Shown piece by piece: positions 43,817 through 52,414 of a DNA stretch of 64,000 bases. Under the pieces are notes generated by a model. That model did no database searches. It was given only the letters and a program-made list of their open reading frames with translations, and was not told the origin of the DNA. Position 1 is the first letter of the stretch. Each line of letters opens with the position of its first letter. The position numbers were made by a program, and so were the translations under genes. The DNA is from Pseudomonas chlororaphis. GTDB lineage: Bacteria > Pseudomonadota > Gammaproteobacteria > Pseudomonadales > Pseudomonadaceae. Location of the stretch: positions 2,418,001-2,482,000 of the forward strand of contig NZ_MOAL01000004.1 of the NCBI RefSeq assembly GCF_003731765.1, written 5' to 3'.

Positions 43817-43878
43817 ATCCAGGGGTTCCCGTAAATGAGGGTATGGCCCAGCCTGAACCGGAATCGTGGCCCGGCCTA

Positions 43879-43894
43879 TTCCTCCAAGGAGGTA
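43879..43894 (-). promoter_or_regulatory. probable NarL 7-2-7 site upstream of moaB
   Basis: TTCCTCCAAGGAGGTA has a perfect heptamer GGAGGTA and a 5/7 partner with a 2-base spacer. It directly adjoins the palindrome GAGGTACCTC. It resembles the sites before dnr and narK1. Confidence 0.5.
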
Positions 43895-43916
43895 CCTCGA
43901 CCGAACCGACAGGGGC

Positions 43917-44357
43917 TCAAGGCAGCGACCAGTGGAACATGGCTTTGGCCAGGACCACGATCAGCAGCATGTGCACGAGGATGCTGCGGCGCAGTCCCCT
44001 TGCGCGGGCGGTGGTCAAGCGGGCGTGGGTCAGCCAATACGCCAGCAGCAGGTAATGGCCAATGATGCTCAGGGCCAGGAGGATTTTCAGGCTAAGCAAG
44101 GTGCCGAAACTGCTGGCCAGCGGTTGGCTCAAGGCGTCTCGGTATTGCCACGCCAAGCCGATGCCGGCGCCGTACAACAGCAACACCACGGCGTGCAGGA
44201 CCTTGCGCGAGCGTAATGCAATCGACTGATCCGCCGTGACTTGGGCAGCGTCCGGCAACCGTTGGCGGGCCCAGTGCCAGATCACCACCTCGAAGAACAG
44301 GGTGCCGATAAACCCAATGGCGGCCAGCAAATGAACGATCAGCAGAAACGGGTACAT
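43917..44357 (-). CDS. CopD-like four-helix membrane protein
   Basis: A 146-residue membrane protein with four predicted helices (YPFLLIVHLLAAIGFIGTLF, ~2-21; VVLLLYGAGIGLAWQ; LLSLKILLALSIIGHYLLLA; SILVHMLLIVVLAKAMF). Conserved His residues occur in helices 1, 3 and 4, so heme or copper binding is possible. It is similar to the protein at 47116-47559 and distantly resembles CopD-family proteins. It follows nnrS by 28 bases on the same strand and is probably cotranscribed. The function is unknown; a role in nitric-oxide or nitrate physiology is inferred from position. Confidence 0.75.
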   Translation of the reverse strand: MYPFLLIVHLLAAIGFIGTLFFEVVIWHWARQRLPDAAQVTADQSIALRSRKVLHAVVLLLYGAGIGLAWQYRDALSQPLASSFGTLLSLKILLALSIIGHYLLLAYWLTHARLTTARARGLRRSILVHMLLIVVLAKAMFHWSLP

Positions 44358-44385
44358 CAGCGACAACCTCCAACGATTTGCCGAC

Positions 44386-45576
44386 TCACCCCGGATGCCC
44401 GTCAACCCGGGCCCGCAGCAGCATCGGCCCGTAGCGCCAGACGTAGAGGGCAAACGCCAGCGCCCAGCACACACCGGCCAGCCACAACGCCAGCAACGGG
44501 AAAAACACGATCAGCAGCACCCGGCACAGGCACGCCAAGTTGAGCAGAATAAACGCCAGGGTCATGCCGGACGGCGGTTCCAGGGCGCGACCGGTGTGCC
44601 CGAGGGTCACCCGGGCAATCATCGCCAACACCAGGCCGCCCATGGCGCCAATCGTCAGGCAATGCACGGCCAGGCTCGGGTTGATCGGCACGCCCAGATG
44701 CCACAGCGCCATGCCCAGGCACGCCAGCGCCAGCCAGCCATAGGCCAGGTGCAGGGACCACAGCAGCGGCACGCGCCAAAGCGCTCGGTCATGCCAACGC
44801 AACAGCCGCAGCAGATGTCCCGCCGCCAGTGCCGCGAACAGCACCCCGACCCAGGCACTGGGGTTGAGCGCTGGCCCCACCGCATACAGCACCGCCACCA
44901 GCAGGGAACCGACCAGCAGCAACCGGTCCAGCCAAGGCCAGGCGACGACACCTTCGGCCCGCCTCAGGCCGCGCTGGGTGAAAAAAGGAATGACCCGCCC
45001 GCCAATCAACCCCATCATCGCGGCCACCAGCCACAGGCCGGTCAGCACGCCCTGGCGCTGCCAACCTTCATGGCCCTCCACCCGCCCATACAGGGATTGG
45101 CCGTCGGCCACCGCCAACAGCAGCAACACCAACACAATCGGGTAGTTGCGCGTTTGCCGCACCTTCCACAGGGTGAACCCCATCAGCAAAGCCACCGCCA
45201 GTGGAAACGCCAACTCCAGCACAGCCAGCAACGGCCAGGGCGCATTGACCAGCCAGGCCAGGCGTGCGCTCAGCCACAGCAGCGCCAGGGCAGCCAAGGG
45301 TGTGCCGCTCAGGCCGGGGCGACCGCTCCAGGTCTGCACGGCCGTCAGCAGAAAGCCCGCGATGATCGCCAGCCCAAAGCCAAACAGCAACTCATGCCGG
45401 TGCCAGCCCAACCAACCGCCGGCCGGCTGCCAGTTGCCCATCAAGCCACTGAACGCCGCCAGCCAAAGGGGGATGGCCAGCACTGCCAACAGGCAACCCG
45501 CGAGAAAAAACGGCCGAAACGCCAACCGTAACAACGGTGGGATCGCCATCGCTTTACGGCGTTCAAGCACTTGCAT
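44386..45576 (-). CDS. nnrS: NnrS-family heme/copper membrane protein
   Basis: A 396-residue protein with about 12 transmembrane helices. Conserved family features are the N-terminal LAFRPFFLAG, then GWHRHELLFGFGLAIIAGFL (~54-73), TWSGRPG and MIARVTLGHTGRAL near the C-terminal third. NnrS proteins protect the cell in NO stress and bind heme and copper. CAGGAG lies before ATG 45576. It is placed between the CopD-like gene and the HemN-like gene in the same direction. Confidence 0.9.
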   Translation of the reverse strand: MQVLERRKAMAIPPLLRLAFRPFFLAGCLLAVLAIPLWLAAFSGLMGNWQPAGGWLGWHRHELLFGFGLAIIAGFLLTAVQTWSGRPGLSGTPLAALALLWLSARLAWLVNAPWPLLAVLELAFPLAVALLMGFTLWKVRQTRNYPIVLVLLLLAVADGQSLYGRVEGHEGWQRQGVLTGLWLVAAMMGLIGGRVIPFFTQRGLRRAEGVVAWPWLDRLLLVGSLLVAVLYAVGPALNPSAWVGVLFAALAAGHLLRLLRWHDRALWRVPLLWSLHLAYGWLALACLGMALWHLGVPINPSLAVHCLTIGAMGGLVLAMIARVTLGHTGRALEPPSGMTLAFILLNLACLCRVLLIVFFPLLALWLAGVCWALAFALYVWRYGPMLLRARVDGHPG

Positions 45577-45654
45577 AACCTCACTCCTGTACTTTTCCTG
45601 ACACTTGCAAGCGGACGCTGGCAAGGAGAACCCGGATGAACTGTGGCTGACCCA

Positions 45655-47025
45655 TCACCCGCCATGCACCGAATGCAGCGCCTCGCCATTGGCCTGTTTA
45701 AACAGGTTGCAGATGGCATCCACCTGCGGCCGACCGACCGGAAGAATGCAGATGAAACGCTCGGACAGCTCAATCAGGCCATCACGGTTCAACTGCTCCA
45801 GCACTGGCCAGGCGGAAGAAAAATACTGTCGAAAATTCATCCCGTAGCGGGTTTCGATGGCCTGGATATCCAGCTCCAAATCACACGCCAGTCGCTCCAT
45901 GACCCGTTGCCGAACCTGGTGACCCGCCTCGCAACGCCAGCCACGGTGGGTCGGCAACTGATCGCGCTGCAGTTGCCGGCTGTAGCGTTCAAGCTCAGCG
46001 CTATTCTGCGTGTACAAGTCGTCGATCTGGCTGATCGCCGCCACGCCGAAGCCGATCTGATCGCAATAGCCATGACGGGTGAAGCCTTCACAGGTGCGGC
46101 GTAACCGGCCTCGCTCCTGGGCAATCGCCAGGTCGTCATCGGCCCGCACAAACTGGCCCAGGCCAATGTAGTGGTAGCCCGCACCGATCAACTGGTCAAA
46201 GCAGCTTTGGCGCATCGCGGCCTTGTCGTCCTCGGCGCACAGGGCCACCGCGTTGTCGCGGTTCAATGAACGATAGCGTTGGGGCGGCCGGGCATAGTCG
46301 AACACCAGCAGCCTGTCCGGCTCCAACTCGATCAGGGTCGCCAGTTTCAGCGCAAAGCTCTCTGGCGTCTGCCAGGCCAGGCCAAACCCCAGGTCGACGT
46401 TGACGGAGCGATAACCAAAGGTTCGTGCGGCATCGATCAGCGACTCAATGGGTGCCGGGTCCTGATAACGGGCCAACGACCCGGCACTGTCGCCCTCCCG
46501 GTCCGGAATGCCGATGCTGACATGCTTGAAGCCCAGGTCGCGCAGCACGCCCATGGTCGACCAATCGGTGGTGTTGAGGTCGACATCGATGCTGCAATCA
46601 ACGCACTCATGTCCCGGGAAGTTGAAGCGACCACGCAGGTGGCTCATCAGTCGCCGCAGGTGAGCGATGGCCAGCGTCGCACCGCCCAAATGAAACTGCT
46701 CGACCCGCTGCCCGGCCCCCAAGTGACAGGCGACGATATCAATTTCATGTTCCAGGCACTGCAGGTAACGCTCGACAGTCCCCCGTTCGCCTGGGCGGTG
46801 ATCGGAGGAATCGGGAACAGGGAAGGAAGCCCTCAGGTTGCCCGGCACCTGTACGTTCAGGGACAAGGGGCGGCGCTTCTGGCGACTGCTGCGCAGGGCC
46901 CGAAGCAAATCCAGAGAACCGATGCCCTCATGAAACTGCTCAGTACCGACATGCACATCGGGGTCGAGTACGCCCTGGTCACACCGAAGGCTCGGCTCGC
47001 CGGGTTGCTGAAACAGATTGAGCAT
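45655..47025 (-). CDS. HemN-like protein lacking the radical-SAM cysteines
   Basis: A 456-residue homologue of oxygen-independent coproporphyrinogen III dehydrogenase HemN, aligned along its whole length: RRPLSLNVQVPG at the start, CSIDVDLNTTDWSTMGVLRD, SVNVDLGFGL, DYARPPQRYRS, GAGYHYIGLGQF and GFGVAAISQIDDLYTQNSAE. HemN requires Y-V-H-I-P-F-C-x3-C-x2-C-x-C. Here the positions read N57-V-Q-V-P-G-N63...S67...V70...D72, so all cluster cysteines are absent. The G-G-G-T-P motif is changed to LGGATL. It therefore cannot bind the usual [4Fe-4S]/SAM. The open frame is intact and preceded by an ANR box, so it is expressed and selected. A regulatory, heme-binding or chaperone role is possible. Confidence 0.88.
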   Translation of the reverse strand: MLNLFQQPGEPSLRCDQGVLDPDVHVGTEQFHEGIGSLDLLRALRSSRQKRRPLSLNVQVPGNLRASFPVPDSSDHRPGERGTVERYLQCLEHEIDIVACHLGAGQRVEQFHLGGATLAIAHLRRLMSHLRGRFNFPGHECVDCSIDVDLNTTDWSTMGVLRDLGFKHVSIGIPDREGDSAGSLARYQDPAPIESLIDAARTFGYRSVNVDLGFGLAWQTPESFALKLATLIELEPDRLLVFDYARPPQRYRSLNRDNAVALCAEDDKAAMRQSCFDQLIGAGYHYIGLGQFVRADDDLAIAQERGRLRRTCEGFTRHGYCDQIGFGVAAISQIDDLYTQNSAELERYSRQLQRDQLPTHRGWRCEAGHQVRQRVMERLACDLELDIQAIETRYGMNFRQYFSSAWPVLEQLNRDGLIELSERFICILPVGRPQVDAICNLFKQANGEALHSVHGG

Positions 47026-47084
47026 GAGGGGTCTCCGAAACGGGCTGCGGAGCGACAGTGTCTGGGGCTGGAAGTACAGGCCTC

Positions 47085-47098
47085 TTGATGTGTGTCAA
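47085..47098 (-). promoter_or_regulatory. ANR/DNR box upstream of the HemN-like gene
   Basis: TTGATGTGTGTCAA matches TTGAT-N4-RTCAA. It is 60-73 bases upstream of the HemN-like ATG, the correct range for activation. Confidence 0.8.
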
Positions 47099-47115
47099 AC
47101 CCAGGCAACCTGCAC

Positions 47116-47559
47116 TCACCACGTCAGGTAAAACAGCCCCTTGGCCAGCAGCACGATGATCACCATGTGGCAAAACAGGCTGCCATGGATGAATTGCACG
47201 TATCGAGCCTGCATTCGACCACGCTTGAACAACAACATGGCCACCAGGAAATGCCCCAGTACGCTGGCCGCAACCGCTATTTTTATCATCAGCAAAGTGC
47301 CGAAAGAGGAGGACCAGGGCGCGGTAAGGGCTGGCAGATAGCGCAACCAGACCATCCCCAGGCCGGCGCCGAACAACAGCAACAGGACCCACGGCATCAG
47401 GCGGCGAGCCCGTCGGCCAACCCCCTGCTCGACCAGCACCATGACCTTGACGGGCAACTGTTTGCGGAGGCTGCCCAGGAACAGCACTTCAAAGAACACA
47501 GTGCCGATAAAGATCAGCGCGGCAAACAAATGCACGGTTAAAAACAGCGGATAGAGCAT
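47116..47559 (-). CDS. CopD-like four-helix membrane protein
   Basis: A 147-residue membrane protein, clearly similar to the one at 43917-44357. Both begin [M-x-Y-P-x-x-L-x-V-H-L-x-A-A-x-x-F-I-G-T-x-F-F-E-V] and share SSFGTLL followed by an I-K-I or L-K-I helix. It has four predicted helices with conserved His in the first, third and fourth. GAGAGCGAG precedes the ATG. An ANR box is 151-164 bases upstream. The function is unknown; like its relative it flanks the nnrS/HemN-like pair. Confidence 0.78.
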   Translation of the reverse strand: MLYPLFLTVHLFAALIFIGTVFFEVLFLGSLRKQLPVKVMVLVEQGVGRRARRLMPWVLLLLFGAGLGMVWLRYLPALTAPWSSSFGTLLMIKIAVAASVLGHFLVAMLLFKRGRMQARYVQFIHGSLFCHMVIIVLLAKGLFYLTW

Positions 47560-47912
47560 GGATTCTCGCTCTCAAGGGGTCGGCGCAATGGGTCGAGGTG
47601 GAATCACCTTCAAGGCTCAACACCGATTGCCGGAGGCTCACGGTTTTAGCCGTGACACCCACCAGCAGCGGGCTGCGCCGCAGAATATCGAGCGCACGGT
47701 TCCATGGCCTTGACGTTAATCAAGCCGGGCCCGAATCGGAAAACCCAAGGTCCTCGCCTGCCAGCCTGGCTGGCACTGACGGCCCATCGTTGGCCGCTCA
47801 GACCGCCGATACCGCCATCGAGTGAGGGCATTCAGGGTGTGCTGGCCCCGACACAGAGCTTCGCCGGCCTTACCGGTGATGCCTCTCACCGGGATGCCCG
47901 CCCACTACCCAC
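47560..47912. other. 353-base intergenic region with an ANR box
   Basis: No gene is visible between the CopD-like gene and the end of the catabolic operon; both lie on the minus strand. It contains the ANR-type box at 47710-47723 and a TATTCT hexamer on the minus strand (complement of 47682-47687). No T-run hairpin terminator for the long catabolic operon was recognised. Confidence 0.6.
47710..47723 (-). promoter_or_regulatory. ANR/DNR box upstream of the CopD-like gene
   Basis: TTGACGTTAATCAA is a close match to TTGAY-N4-RTCAA. With the TATTCT hexamer at 47682-47687 it fits a class II promoter transcribing leftward, with a leader of about 115 bases before the gene at 47559. Confidence 0.75.
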
Positions 47913-49430
47913 CTATCGAGCCTCATACTCCGCCTTTAACAGCCGCTTCATCAGCTTGCCGGTGGGTTCACGCGGCAATGTCGCGCGAAAGTCGAACTGC
48001 TGGGGGCATTTGACCCCGCCCAGGCCTTCGCGCACAAAACGCCGCAGCGCTTCAGCCAGCCCGGGCCCGCTTTCGACGCCGACCCGGGGCTGGACCACGG
48101 CGACCACCCGCTCGCCCATTTCTTCGTCCGGCGCGCCGATGACCGCCACGTCCTCGACATCGGGGTGGGTGATCAACAGGTTTTCAATTTCCTGCGGGTA
48201 GATGTTCACCCCTCCGGAAATGATCATGAAACTCTTGCGATCGGTCAGGAACAGGTAGCCGTCTTCATCCAGCCAGCCGATGTCGTTGAGCGTCGCCCAG
48301 CCTTGGTGGTTGTAGGCCTGGCGGGTTTTCTCGGGGTCGTTGTGGTACTCGAACCGCGGGCCGTCGGCAAAGTAGATATCGCCCTGGGTGCCCCGCGGCA
48401 GTTCTTCACCGTCCGGCCCGACGATTTTCACCGTGCCGAGGACCGCACGCCCTACGGAACCGGGTTTACTCAGCCACTGCTGCGAGTCGAGCGCGGTGAT
48501 GCCGCACATTTCGGTGCCGGAGTAATACTCGTGAATGATCGGCCCCCACCAGTCGATCATCGCCTGCTTGACCGGCACCGGGCAGGGGCCGGCAGCGTGT
48601 ACCACGGCACGCAGTGAACGGTGGCTGTAGGCCAGCCGTACGGTTTCGGGGAGTTTGAGCAGGCGCACGAAGTGGGTCGGCACGAAGGTCGAGTGGGTGA
48701 TGCGGTACTGCTCGATCAACTGCAGGGCCTGCTCGGCGTCGTAGCGTTCCATGATCACCACGGTGCCGCCCAAACGCTGAATCACCATGGCCCAGCGCAG
48801 CGGCGCCGCGTGGTACAGCGGCGAGGTCGACAGGTAGCGGCTGTCGGCGTCCATGCCATACAGGCTTTGGCCCATGTTCATCAGCGGCGTGACTGCATCG
48901 ATCGGCCCGTCGGGTAGCTGTGGCTTGACGCCTTTGGGGCGGCCGGTCATGCCCGACGAATAGAGCATGTCGCCACCCGCCGTGGCGTCCGCGACCTCGG
49001 TGGTCGGGTAGCTTGAGCGGGCCTGGGCAAAGGGTACGCGCCCCGGCGCCGAGCTGAACAACTGCACGCCCTCGACACCGGCCAGCCCGGTCGCCTGCTC
49101 GGCAACCGCCGCCAGGGCGTCGCTGGCAATCAGTACCTTGGCCCCGGAGTTGGCGACCACATAGGCCAGGTCCGCCGCCGAGGATTTGCAGGAGATCGCC
49201 GTCAGGTACAGGCCAACGCGCTGGGTGGCCCAGGCAACGGTGAAGATGTCGAAGCCGTTTTCCAGCAGCACGGCAACGCAGTCGCCACGGACCAGGCCAA
49301 GGTCGCGCAGCAGGTGCGCCCCCTGGTTGGCCAACTGGTCCAGCTCACGGTAGGTGAGCACCTGGTTGCTGGCGGCCAAGACGCACGCCGGTTTATCCGG
49401 CCGGGTGCGCGCGTGGGTAATGGGGTGCAT
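47913..49430 (-). CDS. acyl-CoA synthetase (AMP-forming)
   Basis: A 505-residue ANL-superfamily ligase that activates a carboxylic acid with ATP and CoA. The P-loop-like motif is YSSGMTGRPKGVK (~residues 156-168), the adenylate motif includes YYSGTEMCGI, and the hinge/C-terminal domain includes YLFLTDRKSFMIISGGVNIY. The final catalytic lysine is in REPTGKLMKR. It is the last gene of the P450 operon. By context it should ligate CoA to the acid formed by the P450, alcohol dehydrogenase and aldehyde dehydrogenase. GAGGAA precedes the ATG. Confidence 0.9.
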   Translation of the reverse strand: MHPITHARTRPDKPACVLAASNQVLTYRELDQLANQGAHLLRDLGLVRGDCVAVLLENGFDIFTVAWATQRVGLYLTAISCKSSAADLAYVVANSGAKVLIASDALAAVAEQATGLAGVEGVQLFSSAPGRVPFAQARSSYPTTEVADATAGGDMLYSSGMTGRPKGVKPQLPDGPIDAVTPLMNMGQSLYGMDADSRYLSTSPLYHAAPLRWAMVIQRLGGTVVIMERYDAEQALQLIEQYRITHSTFVPTHFVRLLKLPETVRLAYSHRSLRAVVHAAGPCPVPVKQAMIDWWGPIIHEYYSGTEMCGITALDSQQWLSKPGSVGRAVLGTVKIVGPDGEELPRGTQGDIYFADGPRFEYHNDPEKTRQAYNHQGWATLNDIGWLDEDGYLFLTDRKSFMIISGGVNIYPQEIENLLITHPDVEDVAVIGAPDEEMGERVVAVVQPRVGVESGPGLAEALRRFVREGLGGVKCPQQFDFRATLPREPTGKLMKRLLKAEYEAR

Positions 49431-49478
49431 GGCTGTTCCTCGTTTTTATCGTTATGGGGTCGCGTGCTTCACGGTCAA

Positions 49479-50255
49479 TCAGCGCCCGGTCCAGACCGGC
49501 TGACGCTTTTCGGCAAACGCCTGCGGGCCTTCGATGGCATCGCTGGAGGCCAGCATCGTTTGCATCTGCGGGTAGTCCCATTCATCCACCAGCGCCTGCT
49601 CGATGGGGGTGTCCAGGCCGCGCAGCACCGCCTCTTTGGTGGCCCGCACCGACAACGGGCTGCAGGCCATGATGGCCTCGGCCCAACGCCGCGCCGCCGT
49701 CAGGACGTCGCCTTCGGCCACTTCATTGACAAACCCCAGCTCGCGCCCTTCCTGCGCGCTGACACGCCGGCCGGTGAGCAGCATGCCCATGCTGTGCTTC
49801 AGGCCGATCAAACGCGGCAGGCGCTGCAGGCCACCGGCCAGCGCCGCGAGCCCGACTTTCGGCTCCGGCAGGGCGAACACGGCGTGGGGCGAGGCAATGA
49901 TCAGGTCGCAAGCCAGCGCCAACTCGAAACCTCCGCCCATGGCGACGCCGTTGACCGCTGCGATCACCGGCTTGTTCAGGTCAAACCGGGCACTCAGGCC
50001 TGCAAAGCCCTTGGTCGGGGTCACCAGCCCGCCGCCATTGGCTTGCTGCTTGAGGTCATGGCCGGCGCAAAACGCCTTGCTGCCGGCACCGGTGATGATG
50101 GCCACCCATTGCTGCTCATCGTCGGCAAAGGCGTCGAACGCCTGCTGCAGTTCTTCATGGGCGGCGGCGTTCAATGCGTTATGGCTGTCGGGCCGCTGGA
50201 GGGTCACCAGCGTCAGGTGCCCTTCCCGTTCGACGCTGATGTATTGGTAAGTCAT
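49479..50255 (-). CDS. enoyl-CoA hydratase/isomerase family protein
   Basis: A 258-residue crotonase-fold enzyme. The oxyanion-hole segments AFCAGHDLKQ (~residues 62-71) and VNGVAMGGGFELALACD (~101-117) are present. The catalytic Glu position is seen in FALPEPKVGL. The first of the usual two hydratase glutamates is less clear, so isomerase or hydrolase activity is also possible. It overlaps the flavoprotein gene by ATGA. Confidence 0.9.
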   Translation of the reverse strand: MTYQYISVEREGHLTLVTLQRPDSHNALNAAAHEELQQAFDAFADDEQQWVAIITGAGSKAFCAGHDLKQQANGGGLVTPTKGFAGLSARFDLNKPVIAAVNGVAMGGGFELALACDLIIASPHAVFALPEPKVGLAALAGGLQRLPRLIGLKHSMGMLLTGRRVSAQEGRELGFVNEVAEGDVLTAARRWAEAIMACSPLSVRATKEAVLRGLDTPIEQALVDEWDYPQMQTMLASSDAIEGPQAFAEKRQPVWTGR

Positions 50256-51250
50256 TGGCCGGCCCCCGGTGTGTGATCGAGCATGCCGGCCAGCCGCTGC
50301 TGAATGATGGCCTGGGCATCGCTGACGATGCGTTCAAGCAGCTCGGCGCAACTGGGGATGTCGCGAATCAGGCCCTGGACCTGCCCCGCCCAGACCAGGC
50401 CCGCATCCAGGTTGCCGGTTTCGAGCGCCTCTCGCCCCTTGGCGCCGGAGACATAAGCGCGAATGTCGTCGAAGCTGGCGCCGATGGCCTGTGACAGCTC
50501 CACCACCTTGTCCGAAACACTGTTGCGGGCCACCCGGCCGGTGTTGTGAAAGTTGCGGAAAATCAGGTGCGTGGCGCGCTCATCGTTGTTCACCAAAAAC
50601 TGCTTGATGGCCTCATGAATCGGCGCCTCACGGGTGGCACAGAAACGCGTCCCCATGTTGATGCCCTCAGCGCCCAACGCCAGGGCCGCCGCCAGCCCCC
50701 GGCCATCGCCGAAGCCGCCGCTGGCGATCATGGGAATGTGGATCTGGTCGGCTGCCGCGGGAATCAGCACCAGCCCTGGAATGTCGTCTTCGCCGGGGTG
50801 CCCGGCGCACTCAAAACCGTCGATGGAAATGATGTCCACGCCCATGCGCTGGGCCGACAGGGCATGGCGCACCGCCGTGCACTTGTGAATCACCGTCAAG
50901 CCACTGGCCTTGAAGGCCTCCACATGTTCCTGGGGTTTGTTGCCGGCGGTTTCGACGATGCGCACACCGCTGTCGATGATGGCTTGGCGGTACTCGGCAT
51001 AGGGCGGCGGATTGACCGACGGCAGAAGGGTCAGGTTCACCGCGAACGGCTTGTCTGTCAGGCTGCGGCACCGCTCGATTTCCCGACGCAGGTCGTCAGG
51101 CGTCGGTTGGGTCAGTGCGGTCAGGGTACCCAGGCCGCCGGCGTTGGACACGGCACTGGCCAGCTCCGCCCGTCCGACCCACATCATCCCGCCTTGAACG
51201 ATGGGGTGGCGAATGCCAAGCATCTCGGTCACGCGATTACGAAAAGCCAT
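50252..51250 (-). CDS. nitronate monooxygenase-family FMN protein
   Basis: A 332-residue TIM-barrel flavoprotein of the NMO/2-nitropropane dioxygenase family. It shows PIVQGGMMWVGRAELASAVS near the start, FECAGHPGEDD with the His typical of the family (~179-189), and the FMN-phosphate site MIASGGFGDGRGLAAALALG. In a CoA-thioester operon such proteins often act as FMN-dependent enoyl- or dienoyl-CoA reductases rather than on nitronates (compare IpdC of steroid degradation). ATG 51250 has AGGTG upstream and starts MAFRNRVTEMLGI. Confidence 0.85.
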   Translation of the reverse strand: MAFRNRVTEMLGIRHPIVQGGMMWVGRAELASAVSNAGGLGTLTALTQPTPDDLRREIERCRSLTDKPFAVNLTLLPSVNPPPYAEYRQAIIDSGVRIVETAGNKPQEHVEAFKASGLTVIHKCTAVRHALSAQRMGVDIISIDGFECAGHPGEDDIPGLVLIPAAADQIHIPMIASGGFGDGRGLAAALALGAEGINMGTRFCATREAPIHEAIKQFLVNNDERATHLIFRNFHNTGRVARNSVSDKVVELSQAIGASFDDIRAYVSGAKGREALETGNLDAGLVWAGQVQGLIRDIPSCAELLERIVSDAQAIIQQRLAGMLDHTPGAGQ

Positions 51251-51251
51251 C

Positions 51252-52412
51252 TCAGAGCACCTCCACAATAGTGACGTTGGCCATGCCGCCGCCTTCGCAC
51301 ATGGTCTGCAAGCCATAGCGCTGGCCACGGGCTTTCAGGGCATGGATCAGGGTGGTCAGCAATTTGCTGCCCGAGGCGCCCAGCGGGTGGCCCAGGGCAA
51401 TGGCCCCGCCGTTTACATTGAGCCGCTCCGGGTCAGCCTCCAGCGCATCGAGCCAGGCCAGCGGGACCGGCGCGAAGGCCTCGTTGACTTCGTACAGGTC
51501 GATGTCGGCGATGCTCAAGCCGGCTTTCTTCAAGGCTTTGCGAGTCGCATGGATCGGCTCTTCCAGCATGATCACCGGGTTGCCGGCGGTCACCGTCATG
51601 TTGACCAGCCGGGCAATGGGGGTCAGCCCGTATTGCTTGAGGGCGCGCTCACTGACCACCAGCACGCCCGAGGCGCCGTCGCAGACCTGACTGGCATTGG
51701 CCGCCGACAACACGCTGCCCTCCAGCAACGGTTTGACCGCACTGATCGACGCCAGGCTGGCGTCGTCACGGATGCCCTCATCGCGCAGGTGCAGGCCGTT
51801 GGCGGTGGCCAGGCCGATGATTTCTTGGGCAAAGGCGCCGCTGGCGGTGGCCCGGGAGGCGCGCTGGTGGCTCTGCAGGGCGAAGCGGTCCAGGGTTTCA
51901 CGGTCGTAGCCGAACTTTTTCGCGAGCATTTGCGCGCCTTCGAATTGGCTGAACGTCTGCACTCCAAAACGGCGCTGGATCCGCTCGCTGAAGGGCCCGA
52001 CGCCAATCCCGGCCTGCTCGTGGAGCGACATGTTGGAGAACATCGGCACCCGGCTCATGCTTTCCGCCCCGCCGGCAATGACCACGTCCTGCATGCCCGA
52101 CATCACCGCCTGGGCGGCAAACTGCACCGCCTGCTGCGAGCTGCCGCACTGGCGGTCGATGGTCACCGCCGGCACGCTTTGCGGGAGTGTCGAGGCCAGG
52201 ACCACATTGCGGGCGAAAGCGAATGACTGCTCCCCAGCCTGGGTCACACAACCAAAAATCACATCCTCGACCAGGGCGGGATCGATACCCGAACGCTCGA
52301 CCAGCGCATCAAGGATTTCAGCCCCCATGTCGGCGGGGTGCCAACCGGCCAATTGGCCATTGCGACGTCCCCCGGCGGTGCGGACAGCTTCAACGATATA
52401 GGCATCGGCCAT
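51252..52412 (-). CDS. acetyl-CoA acyltransferase (thiolase)
   Basis: A 386-residue thiolase performing CoA-dependent cleavage of 3-ketoacyl-CoA. The nucleophile Cys is in TIDRQCGSSQQAVQ (~residues 84-97). The other catalytic residues lie in VNEAFAPV, GHPLGASGS and MCEGGGMAN. The presence of both cysteines and the GHP histidine suggests an active enzyme. It is 2 bases from each neighbour in the operon. Confidence 0.94.
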   Translation of the reverse strand: MADAYIVEAVRTAGGRRNGQLAGWHPADMGAEILDALVERSGIDPALVEDVIFGCVTQAGEQSFAFARNVVLASTLPQSVPAVTIDRQCGSSQQAVQFAAQAVMSGMQDVVIAGGAESMSRVPMFSNMSLHEQAGIGVGPFSERIQRRFGVQTFSQFEGAQMLAKKFGYDRETLDRFALQSHQRASRATASGAFAQEIIGLATANGLHLRDEGIRDDASLASISAVKPLLEGSVLSAANASQVCDGASGVLVVSERALKQYGLTPIARLVNMTVTAGNPVIMLEEPIHATRKALKKAGLSIADIDLYEVNEAFAPVPLAWLDALEADPERLNVNGGAIALGHPLGASGSKLLTTLIHALKARGQRYGLQTMCEGGGMANVTIVEVL

Positions 52413-52414
52413 GT

